Origin: Blastocladiella emersonii ATCC 22665
Lineage: Eukaryota; Blastocladiomycota; Blastocladiomycetes; Blastocladiales; Blastocladiaceae
Direction: 5' to 3'
NCBI GenBank assembly: GCA_025594325.1
Contig: JANHCV010000001.1
Coordinates: 1,674,001 to 1,738,000 of the forward strand
Length of the DNA: 64,000 nt
The notes under the pieces were generated by a model. It worked only from the letters and a program-made list of their open reading frames with translations. It was not told the origin of the DNA and ran no database searches. Position numbers and translations under genes: made by a program. Shown here piece after piece: positions 53,701 to 64,000 of the stretch (positions are counted from its first letter, which is position 1; every line of letters begins with the position of its first letter).

Positions 53701-56677
53701 TCGGCAGCGGCGGCTTGCGCTCATCCGCAGCCGACGGGCCCGAGTGCTGCTGCACAATCGGCTCGGCGGTCGGGAGTCCGGGCTTGGACGGGCGGCGAAG
53801 GAGCTGAGGCTGCTGCTGCTCGACGGATGCGGACGCGGCGAGCGCCTTGGCGTTGGACTGTGCGGCCTTCCAGCGGGCCTGGCCGGCCTCGGCGGCTGAC
53901 TTTTTCAGGCTCTCGACGGCGCCCTCGGGCAGGTCGGCGCGGCGGCGCGGGTCGCGCTTCTGCTGCATCTCGCGCTCGCGCTGCTGCGGCGACGGCGAAC
54001 GGAGCTTACCCACGCCCGAGGCGGTGCCCTCGCGGCCCTTGGGCGGCGCAGCTGCGGCGGCGGCCTGGGCTTCGGGCTCGGCGTAGTTGCCGCCCTCGTT
54101 GTCGTCGTGGGGGTGGTGCTTCTTCTCCTGCTCCTTGACCTTGGACTTGATGAACTTGGTCAGGTCCACGGCCTTGGGCGGCGGCGACGTGGAGCGGAAC
54201 TCCTCGTACAGCGGGTCGTCCTCGTCCATGTCGGCCCACGCGGTGGTGACGCTGTTGGACGACTGCTGGAACGGCTGGTACGGGCGCGCGGGCGGCGTGC
54301 ACGCGGCGGTCGCGGCGGGCTTGGCCGACGAAGACGAGTCCTGCGTGGGAGCTATGGGTCATAAGCCATGTCAGTGACGAGTTCCAGCGGAATAGAGAGG
54401 AGCGAGAGACGTACCAGCAGCTGAACGGTCCTCGCGGCGACCGGGCGAAGCACGGCCAGCGTTGGGCTGCAGCTGCTCTTGCGAGCGCGTCGGCGGCGCC
54501 GGCTTGACGCCGAGCGAGCGGGCAGCACCGCGGGGCGCCTCGGGCGACTTGGCGCGCGCGGGAGCACCCGGGCTCGTCTTACGGGCAGCGGGCTCGCCGT
54601 TGCGGTCACGACCGGCGTTCTGGCGGGTCCCACGCTCGCGGCGGTTGTCGGCCGACTCGTCGACCTGCTCGTCGTCAGCGCGCTCGGACCGGCGACCGCC
54701 GCCGACGCGGCGGTTCTGGCCAGCGGCGGACGAGGCCGGCGGGCCCTGCACGCTGCGGCGGTCGCGCGGCTCGCGCTCGCGCTCGCGCGTCGGCTTGGTG
54801 GCACGCGCGCCGTCGTTGTCGCCCTGCGCGGACGCGGAGGTACGGTCCTTGCCCGCGTCGGCACCGCGAGCGCGCACCGCGCGCTGCTTTTGCGGTGGCT
54901 GCTGCGACTGCGCGCCGTAGGCGGGCGGTGGTGGTGGGCCGGCGCGGCGCGACTCGGGCTTCTCGGGCGCGGCAGCCGCAGCGGCGGGCGGAGCGGGTGC
55001 GAGCGCGGGCGCGAGCGCGGGCGCGGGCGCAGGAGCGGGGACGGGAGCGGCAGCGGGAGGAGCGCGCGACGCCTTACGCGGGAGCTCGGCCTCCTGCTGC
55101 TCGACGGGCGCAGCACTCTCCTCCTCCTCAGGTGCGACCTCGTCCTCGACGCGGCGCACACCAGGCGGTCCAGTCTGGCTGGCGTGGCCGCCGCGGGCCG
55201 TGGTACGGCCACGGGGCGGGTGGCGCTCCTCGGCGGGCTCGTTGCGGTCGCGCTGGGGCGGGCGGCCGCCGCGTGGCGCGCCGGATTCGTAGGGTCTGCG
55301 GTCGTAGTCGCCGCCGCTGCCGGGACCGTACGGGCCCGCGTCGTAGTACGAGTTGCGGTTACCGCGACCCGTACCACCCCCGCCGCCGCCGCCGTGATGG
55401 TGACCGCCGCGCGGCGCGTACGTCGAGTCGCCGCCGTGGGCGTCGTCGAAGCGGTCGTCGTTGCTGCCGCCGCCGCCGTACGGGCCGGTGGCGTAGGGGC
55501 CGGCCTGGTATCCGCCGCGGGCGGGTCCGCCGTAGTGCGACGGAGGCGCGGGTCCGCCACGACCGCGGCTCATGCGCGCGTCGCCGTGCTCGTGGTCGGC
55601 AGGCGCCAAATCGTGGCGGTGCTGGGGGCGGTCGTAGCCATTCTCACCACCGCGGAACCGCGGGTCCTGCGGGGACATGGAGCGATCGGGGTAGCGCGGC
55701 GGCCCACCGTACCCGGCGCGCGCGTCGCCGCCGCCGTAGTGCGAGGGCGGGGGCGGTCCGCCGGCACGCGCGTCCTGGGTGCCAAACCCGCCGTGCCCAG
55801 CGCCGGGCCCGGTTGGGAACCGCGCGTCGCCGCCGGCGTAGTACTCGCGGTCGTAGTAGTTACCGCCGCGGGGAGGCGGCGAGCGGTTACGGCCGGCATT
55901 GGACGACGAGGCGGTGGCGACGGGCGGAGCATGGCTGAGCTCCTCGGCGAGGTTGACGACGGCCTTGGGCTTCGCGACGCTGCCCCACGGGCTCGACGTC
56001 GTGGACGCCGCCGCGGCGGGTGCCGCGCTCGCAGCAGCGGCCGACGAAGACGAGGCAGACGCGTGCGCGGCAGCGGGTTTCGCGTTGCCGGGCGTCGGGC
56101 TCGCGGCATCGTCGCCGCTCTCGGGGAGCGAGTCTTCGGCACCGCCGACGGAGCGCGCGGACGCGGTGCGCGAGAGGGTGATCTTGGCCTTCTGGACAAG
56201 GCCAGTGCGCTCCGAGAGCATGGAGGGCAGCTGGATGGGCCGCGGCGCGTGGACGCCGGGACCCGTGCGCTTCCCGCCGGCCGCCAACGCCGCGGCGCTC
56301 GGCGCGGACCCGGCGCGGGAGCCGGACGGCGCGCCGCCGCGGCCAGCGGGCTTACCGGCGTTGCCGGCGGCGGATCCGGCCTTGGGGCCCCATGGCGCGA
56401 GCGGGGTGGAGCCGACGCGCGCAATGGACGGGCCAGCGGCGGAAGTGGAGGAGGAGGACGGGGTGCCGGCGCGCGCCGCGGTCGAGGAAGAGGCGGTGGC
56501 GGTCGGCTTTCCGGCGACGCTCTTGATGGCGGCGTGCTTGGCGGACGAGGCGGAGCCGCCGTCGGACGCGTAGCCGGCAGCAGTCGAGGCGGAGCCGTGG
56601 GCGCCGGCCGAGGAGGCCAGAGCGGGCGACGCGCGGCCGGCCGTGACCTTGTTGAACAGCTGGTTGATGGAGGCCAT
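50771..56677 (-). CDS. Very large low-complexity protein, Gln/Gly/Ala/Arg-rich (unrecognised)
   Basis: Two exons, complement(join(50771..54351, 54415..56677)), 1,947 residues. The 63-bp intron has GTACGT and CATAG ends, and the join reads SAAAPTQDSSSS. The protein is nearly all low complexity: Ser/Ala N terminus starting MASINQLFNKV, RGG-like Gly/Arg/Tyr stretches (about 300-500), many polyglutamine runs in the second half, and Arg/Gly/Gln at the end. A few conserved-looking pieces occur: SPWGSVAKPKAVVNLAEELS, TAWADMDEDDPLYEEF and VDLTKFIKSKVKEQEKK. RGG and polyQ content suggests an RNA-granule scaffold, like ataxin-2 or PRRC2-type proteins, but no LSm, PAM2 or BAT2 domain is visible. An in-frame ATG at 56737 would add 20 residues. 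Confidence 0.78.
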
Positions 56678-57166
56678 CCGAGGTGGGGCCGATGGGGCGG
56701 GCAGCGCGGGTGCGCGCGGGAAGGAGGGAGAGGGCACGAGAGCTCGTCGAGGAAGGGCGTGTTACTCGGAGGTCGGGGCCGGCTCGAAGGGGGTGAAGTT
56801 TGCTGCTGGACGGGCGGGCGACGCGGTCGGTCAGCACTGCACCGCTAAACGACGCGTCTCCCCATACATACCGTGCTGTCCGAGCAGCTCGCTGGATCTG
56901 AAGGGCCGAGAACCGCGTAGGTCGGCGGATGCGCGCTCGGGCGACCTTGCGAGCGGGTGTGGGGTGATCGCGCGCGGCGCGAGTGGGTTCCTCGGTGGCG
57001 TGGTGCACGGTAGCGGATCCGCAGCGAGGCAGATGCGTTGCAGGCGGTGGCGGGTCGGCGTCGCGGGTATCGCAAGGAGGGGGGCGCGGCTCGGCGGATG
57101 GGAAGGAGACGCGGCGCGACTCAGCGCGCGCGAGCGATCCTCATGGCACATGGGGTCACTCGCCCG

Positions 57167-57190
57167 TCACGCCGTTTCGCGGCGCGTCTC
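57167..57190 (+). repeat. Dispersed 24-bp element, copy 2
   Basis: It begins TCACGCCGTTTCGCG and ends CGCGTCTC. It differs from the copy at 60345 at one position. Confidence 0.5.
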
Positions 57191-57281
57191 GCGTTTTGTT
57201 CTCGTTGCAAGGGCGCGTCTCTCGTTTGGTTTCCGTTGAGCGGGCGTGTCTTTCGTTTTTTTTTTTGGTTTCGTTGCACGG
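57182..57281. repeat. Three imperfect tandem copies of about 31 bp
   Basis: Units at 57182-57212, 57213-57243 and 57244-57281 each run from GCG(C/T)GTCT through a T-rich middle to CGTTG and end in GG. The third is longer because of a run of eleven Ts. It lies in the likely 3' untranslated region of the Trs65-like gene. Confidence 0.6.
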
Positions 57282-57334
57282 GCGCTCTATGGTCGTAGTC
57301 ACAAAACAGTCTCTTCATCGCCGTCTCTCTCAGC

Positions 57335-60203
57335 TCACGCTTCGCTGACCAGCACCGCGAGCGCGTCGCGGATCTGGATCGGCGCGGGCGCGTCCACGCC
57401 CTCCGTCGCAGCGGCCACTGCAGGCGCGCCGGGCCCAACATCCACGAGATCCACGCTGCCGACGGGGTGCACGCCGGCGCGCAGCGCCTGGAACCGGACG
57501 CGGACCGCCGTGACCTGTCCTGGCGCGACGGGCGCGACGCGCACGTCGTGGTCGAGGCACATGATAGCGGGCTCGACGACCTCGACGGCGCGCGCGAGCG
57601 CGTCGAACGCGGCCTCGTCGAGGAGTCCGACGCTCGGCGCGACCGCCGCCGACTCGGCCGACTCCTCGGGCACCAGCTTGCTCGCGGGCACGCGCACCGC
57701 AAACTCGCGCGCGACCGGCGTGCGGTTGATGATCTGGATCGACAGGTAGAACTCGTCGCCGCACCGGACCGCGGAGCCGGCGACTGCGGGGGCGACCGAC
57801 AGGGTGACGACGAGGGCGCCGCCCGTGCCGTCGGCCGCGGCGGCGGGGGCTCCGGCCAGCGAGTCATGCGATTCGTCGCGCGGGAGACCCAGCGCCGGCG
57901 GTGGCGGGAGTCCGCCGTACACGGGGCTCTCCGGGAGCGGCGACGTGCCGGCCGACCCGCGCCGGCCGAGCCCGACCGACGATCCGCGGCGCGGCGGCGG
58001 GCCGCCTTGCTGGCCGGGCATCTCGGGCACATCCTCGGCCGCGCGCACGGGGGACGTTGGCCGCGACGTCGATCCACCGTTACCGCCGCCCGACTTGAAC
58101 GAGAAGGTGCGCGTCATGGACAGGATCGCCTCCTCGGTCATCGACAGCCGTTTCTTGAGCGTGAACTTTTGCATGATCGACGACGCCGACCCGGGCGACA
58201 CGGGCGCCGGGCTGTTAGCCGCGTTCGAGTTGGCCATGACCGTGTCGATGGCGGGCATCGACGGCGACCGCGTCGGCTGGCGGCGCGAGGTGCGCGGTGG
58301 CGCGACACCCGCGCGCGTCGGCGAGGGCGACCGAGCGTGCTGCTGCTGCTGCTGTCCACGCTGCCCGCGCGGCCGCGAGTCCCGCCCGCGCGACGCCGAG
58401 GCGCCCGTGACGGCGGCGAGCGACCGGAACAGCGGTAGCGGGTTCGCCAGCGTGCACTCCCACTGCGACGCCATGGTCTGCCCGGTCCGCTCGCGCGCGT
58501 ACACGACGGAAACGGTGGCGCGGATCGCGCCCTGCGTCGCCGGGGCGGGAGCGGCGGGAGCGAGCGGGACGGCGGGGACGGTGCGGTTGGGCGCGTGGAC
58601 TGTCGTTACCGGGCTGCTGACCATGGGACTGAGACTGGTCGCGCGCGCCGGGTACGCCGACTGCGGCTGGGCCGCACGCGACTGGGACCGGGCGCGGAAC
58701 CCGCCGCCGTCCTCGACCGCTGCCGCTGCCGCTGCCGCCGTCGCTACAGCTTCGGCACCCGCAACCGGTGCACCGGCCGCGAGGCCCTTGAGCGCGGCGC
58801 GCGGCAACGTGAGCGTGTGTGCGAACGCGAGGTCGACCTGGTCGCCGGGCGCGAGCGCGGCGGGGATCCCGGCGTCGCCGATCCCCCGCGTCGCGTCCTC
58901 CTTGCCGGCGGCGCCGCGGACCGAGCACGCGAGGATCTTGATCACGTCGTCGTCCCCACCACCCTCGACGGCGTCCTCGGGCCCGGTCCACGGCAGCACG
59001 TTCTCGAGCCCGACGTGCAGGAGCACCACGTCGTCGCGCTCGCGCTGCGCGACGCACCCGACGTGCACGCGGAGCGCGTTGACGGCGCGCATGCGGTGGT
59101 GCAGGATGCGGCGCGGGGGCGGGGCGGCTGCTGCTGCTGCTGCCGCGGCGGTGGCCGCCGCGCGGTAGCCTCCCGTGGGCGACTCGGCGGCGGCGACGGA
59201 GCGCGGGCGCGCGCGGGTGGCGTCGAGGTGTGAGCGGGCCTTGGCAATGGAGATGTCGGCGCGGGCAAACGACGAGTCGCGCAGAGCGAGCCCGCGGACC
59301 AGGTTGACGGCGTCGTGGGTATCGGGCATCCACGCGTCGCTGGCCTCGGACGGGTCCTCGGCGCCGTCCTCGCCGTCCTGCGCGGCCACCGTCAGCGCGG
59401 TCTGCGCCACGCTCACCATGAGCGAGAGCGCCGCGTCGTGGGTCGTTGGCGACGGGTCGACGTAGGCTGCACACGCGGTGGGTTAGCGGGAGCCGCGCAG
59501 TCGGGGAACTTCGGGAGGCGAGCGTACCAACGGGGACGCGCATCGGCACCAGGATGAGCCCGGACGCAACGCTGATGAGCGGGGCGGACCCGGGCGTGCG
59601 GCGGCTGTAGACGTGGCTCGACTGGTGGATCCACTTGCGCGGCGGCTGCCCGGGCGCCTGCTGGGCCTGCGCGGCCGCCGCCGCCGCGGCGGCGGGATGT
59701 GCCATGCGGCCCGTAGGGATCGGCGGCGGCTGCGCCTCACCGACCGTGACCTGGACCGCGATCTCGAGCGACGCGGCGAACCGCTCCATGAGCGCCTGGC
59801 GGACCGCCGTCGCCGCGGTCCCGGGCCGCGCGCCCGGCGCCGGTGCAGATCCAGGGAACTTGACGGCAATGTACACGGGCAGGACCTCGTCGAACACGGC
59901 CGTCTCGCGGCGCAGCAGCGCGTCGAGGTCGATGCCGTCGGCCGACGCCAGCGGCGCGCTCAGCTGCGGCACGACCACGTCGAAGGTCGCGGCGGCGAAC
60001 ATGGCCTGCGGCGACTCGCCGGCGGTCGTGGCGGCGAGCCAGGTCGGCGGGCCGCCCGCGAGCAGCGAGGACGCGGAGCTGGCGCCGCTCGCGCTCCCAC
60101 TACCGCTGCCGATGGCGCTCCGCGGCGAGCTGGGCGACGCGGGCGCGGGCGGCGACGGTGCGCCGAGATCGATTTCATGGGATTCCGAGTCTGAGCCTGA
60201 CAT
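57335..60203 (-). CDS. TRS65: Trs65/TRAPPC13-like TRAPPII complex subunit
   Basis: Two exons, complement(join(57335..59466, 59528..60203)), 935 residues. The 61-bp intron has GTACGC and TGCAG ends and the join reads RVPVAYVDPSP. The C-terminal 150 residues resemble the final beta-sandwich of fungal Trs65: DEFYLSIQIINRTPVAREFAV, then LDHDVRVAPVAPGQVTAVRV and AGVHPVGSVDLVDVG. Trs65 links TRAPPII to the Golgi GTPase exchange machinery. The middle carries polyalanine, polyglutamine and Ser/Pro-rich insertions. The N-terminal part has EVLPVYIAVKFPGS and HQSSHVYSRR, which look beta-strand-rich. Overall similarity is low, so a related immunoglobulin-like TRAPP subunit is possible. Confidence 0.6.
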
Positions 60204-60344
60204 GGTGTCCGAGTGCCAGGCGAGGGAGCTCAGAGGGAGAGAGGAAGGAGAAGAGCGACGCGCCGGCCAGGTCGCCCTGCCTTCGCCACCAGCGAGCGCC
60301 ACACGGCCAGCCGGCTCACGCGCTCGCCCACGCCTGCCTGACCA

Positions 60345-60368
60345 TCACGCCGTTTCGCGACGCGTCTC
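60345..60368 (+). repeat. Dispersed 24-bp element, copy 3
   Basis: It begins TCACGCCGTTTCGCG and ends CGCGTCTC. This copy contains ACGCGT, the core of the fungal MCB cell-cycle box. It lies between the CDC6 stop and the Trs65-like start. Confidence 0.5.
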
Positions 60369-60395
60369 GCAGCCAACATCCATTTATCATACATC

Positions 60396-62379
60396 CTACG
60401 CGTCGCCCTCGAGGATCCGCTTGAGCAGCGCACAGTGGCTCGCCTCGGCGGCCTGGCCCTCGGCCGAGAGCACGCCGCCGCCCGCGACCGTCGTGAGCCC
60501 GCGCACCGCCTCGTCGGCCGTGACCGCGAGCACGACGAGGGCGCTGCGCATCCCCGACGCTGCCCCGCTGCCGATCGCGCGCCGCCGCCCGCCCGCCGTC
60601 CCCGTCGGCCCGACCCCGGCGCTCGAGTCGCCGCGCACCTCGAGCAGCCCGTTCGTCTCGAGCCGCATCACCACGTCCAGGAACTCGGCCTCGGAGATGC
60701 GCGGGATCGGCAGGTCGCGCGAGTCCAGCAGCCGCGAGTAGTGTACGTCGTACAGGTCGCCGCACGTCAGCGCGTTGGACTTGGTGGATACTGCCGCGGG
60801 TTTCTTCTCCTCCGCCGCTTCTTGTGACCACTGCGACCCGCCCGACTGTCCCACAAACGGGACCGCGACTGGCTCCGCTGCAGCAGCGACCGCCTGCTTG
60901 GCTCGCGCGGGGCGCACCGCCGCGACGGCCGCCGCGAGCACCATCTTGGCCGTAAGGTTGAGCGCGCGCACCTTGACGACGGCCGACTGCGCTGCGCCGC
61001 CGCCCGCTGCGTCGCCGACCTTGAGCGCCTGCACGACGTGCGGGACGTTGGCGACGGCGCCCTTGGCTTTCGCGAGCCGGACCGCGGTCCGCGCGATGGT
61101 CAGCGCGCGCCGCACGTCGCTGCTGCCCGCCGCGATCTTGCGCGCAATGAACTTGGCCGCCATCGGGAGCATGTCGCCCGCGAACCGCGCCGCGAGGATC
61201 GCCTCGAGGTCCGCCTCCGAGTACGCCGCGAACGTCACGACGCCTGGGGCAAGCGCCCCCGTCAGGTGCGGCAGCAGACGCTGCGTCAGGTCGAGCGAGT
61301 TGGCAATCCCAATAAGCACGAACCGCGACGGGCACCGGTGCGCGAGCGCAAATAGTGCGTAGAGGACCGTAGGGTGCGTCGACGCCAGGTCCCCGCCGCC
61401 GCCGCCCGCACCGGTTCCGGGACCGCCAGCGCCCGACCCCGCGCCGCCGCCGCCCGAGCCCTGGCCCAACGTGCCGCCCATGGCGCCCGGGTACAGCGCG
61501 TCGAGCTCGTCGAGCACCACCGCGCACGGCCGGTCGCTCTGCGCCACGAGCTCGCCGAGCGCCGCCTGCGCCTTGGCCGCCGTCGGCGCGGGTCCCCACC
61601 CGGCCGCGCCGGCGCCCGCCGCGCGCTTGCCCTTGGCCCGGGCCGGAGCCGGGAGGACGTCGGCGAGCCGCTGCCACAACACGCCGAACACGGCGTTGGG
61701 CGACGACAGACCCATGCAGTTGACGAGCACGTGCGCGACGCCCGGCGACGGGTACGCCCGGAGCAGCTGAGTCACGAGCGCCGTCTTGCCGCCGCCCGGG
61801 CTGCCCGCGACGTACAGGCTGGCGGGGACGGGCGAAGGGGACGGGGTGCCGGACAGGTGGCGCGCGAGGAACGCGCTGATCTGCTCCCGCTCGGCGGTGC
61901 GGCCGACGATCTCGATGGCGGGCTCGGCGACCGAGGGAGGCGTCGCTGCAGCTGGCGGCTCAGTGTCGGCGGGGACGAGGTCCGGTTGACTCGTCGTGGA
62001 TGTGGCGGTCGTCGCGGCGGGAGGGGCTGCGGGCTCATCCTCATCGTCGTCCTTTTCGCTCGCAGCAACCGCCTCCACCTCCTCGCTCCCAGAATCTTCG
62101 CCGTCGGATTCCGGTTCCTCGGCCTCCTCGGGCTCGTCCTGTGTGGACTTGCGCGAGGATCGCGTCGACCTGCGCGTCGCAGCAGCAGGAGCAGCGGATT
62201 TCGGCGTTGCTACACATGCACTGCGAACTCAGTGATACCCATACGCGACAAGAACATGCGACCGTACCGCCTGAGCGACTAGTACTCTTGTTCGCGGTCC
62301 GCTTCGCTGGGGTCGACGCTTCAGCCGCGACCGGCGAGTCGGGCGACGACGCTGGCCGCTTGCGCGTCCGGAGCTTCAT
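60396..62379 (-). CDS. CDC6: DNA replication licensing factor CDC6 (Orc1/Cdc6 AAA+ ATPase)
   Basis: Two exons, complement(join(60396..62209, 62268..62379)), 641 residues. The N terminus MKLRTRKRP is basic (nuclear localisation) and has CDK-type sites (S12-P, S15-P, and T23-P-A-K). Walker A is GSPGGGKT (about 173-180), Walker B VVLDELDAL (DE at about 271-272), and the sensor-1 region IGIANSLDLTQRLLPHL. A Gly-rich insertion follows Walker B (about 283-310). The C-terminal winged helix includes YSRLLDSRDLPIPRISEAEF. CDC6 works with ORC to load MCM helicase at origins in G1. ORC1 is excluded by length and by the lack of a BAH domain; ORC4 has a different initiator-specific region. Confidence 0.88.

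Positions 62380-64000
<1,621 letters not shown>

Larger units (their letters stand above)
56678..57334. other. Spacer with a 31-bp tandem repeat and a dispersed element
   Basis: 657 bp between two minus-strand genes. Holds the imperfect tandem repeat at 57182-57281 and the dispersed element at 57167-57190. No gene is supported. Confidence 0.45.

Noticed and set aside
60396-62379. Assignment of the AAA+ protein to ORC1 or ORC4
   Set aside because: No BAH domain, CDC6-like length, and an N terminus with CDK-type sites and a basic nuclear signal.

Overview
The window is nuclear DNA of a compact, very GC-rich eukaryote. Genes carry short introns (mostly 53-82 bp) with GTACGN or GTGCGN donors, usually a TAG acceptor (less often CAG) and often a CTAAC or CTGAC branch-like box. 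The gene set (a Trs65-like TRAPP subunit, SEC12, CDC6, DRG1, COP9 subunit 6, formaldehyde dehydrogenase, two GABA-B-type receptors) fits an early-diverging, probably zoosporic fungus such as a blastocladiomycete. That placement is inference from gene content and base composition; no rRNA or marker comparison was possible.

Layout. 1-479: C-terminal end of an Ala/Pro-rich protein. 683-5506: an acetyltransferase (GNAT) cluster of two intact genes and one broken copy, converging on a cytochrome P450. 6070-20925: two related pairs, each made of a large unrecognised protein (families A and B) and a class C GPCR with a periplasmic-binding-like ectodomain and a PH-like tail; the two GPCR genes share a 1,074-bp apparently identical inverted stretch. 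20926-23103: a gene-poor stretch with a diverged tandem repeat and a large near-perfect hairpin. 23104-32699: housekeeping genes for DRG1 (nine exons), a small basic protein, coatomer beta, COP9 subunit 6, a PAP2 lipid phosphatase and methionine sulfoxide reductase B. 32903-35438: a second P450, divergent from a fourth GNAT. 36243-41933: an OFA-type MFS transporter, a stomatin-like protein and SEC12. 42266-47929: one unresolved spliced gene, a RasGEF-like protein and a 12-residue tandem-repeat protein. 48669-56677: a metacaspase with Ca-binding-like repeats and a very large low-complexity protein. 57335-64000: a Trs65-like protein, CDC6 and the 3' part of S-(hydroxymethyl)glutathione dehydrogenase.

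Connections. Coatomer beta, SEC12 and the TRAPPII-like protein all act in ER-Golgi traffic, but they are scattered and not co-oriented, so I see no operon-like grouping. The striking organisation is duplication: GNAT next to P450 occurs twice, and family A/B protein next to GPCR occurs twice. Exon boundaries below come from reading frame, splice consensus and, where possible, agreement between paralogs or with conserved family motifs; none has transcript support.
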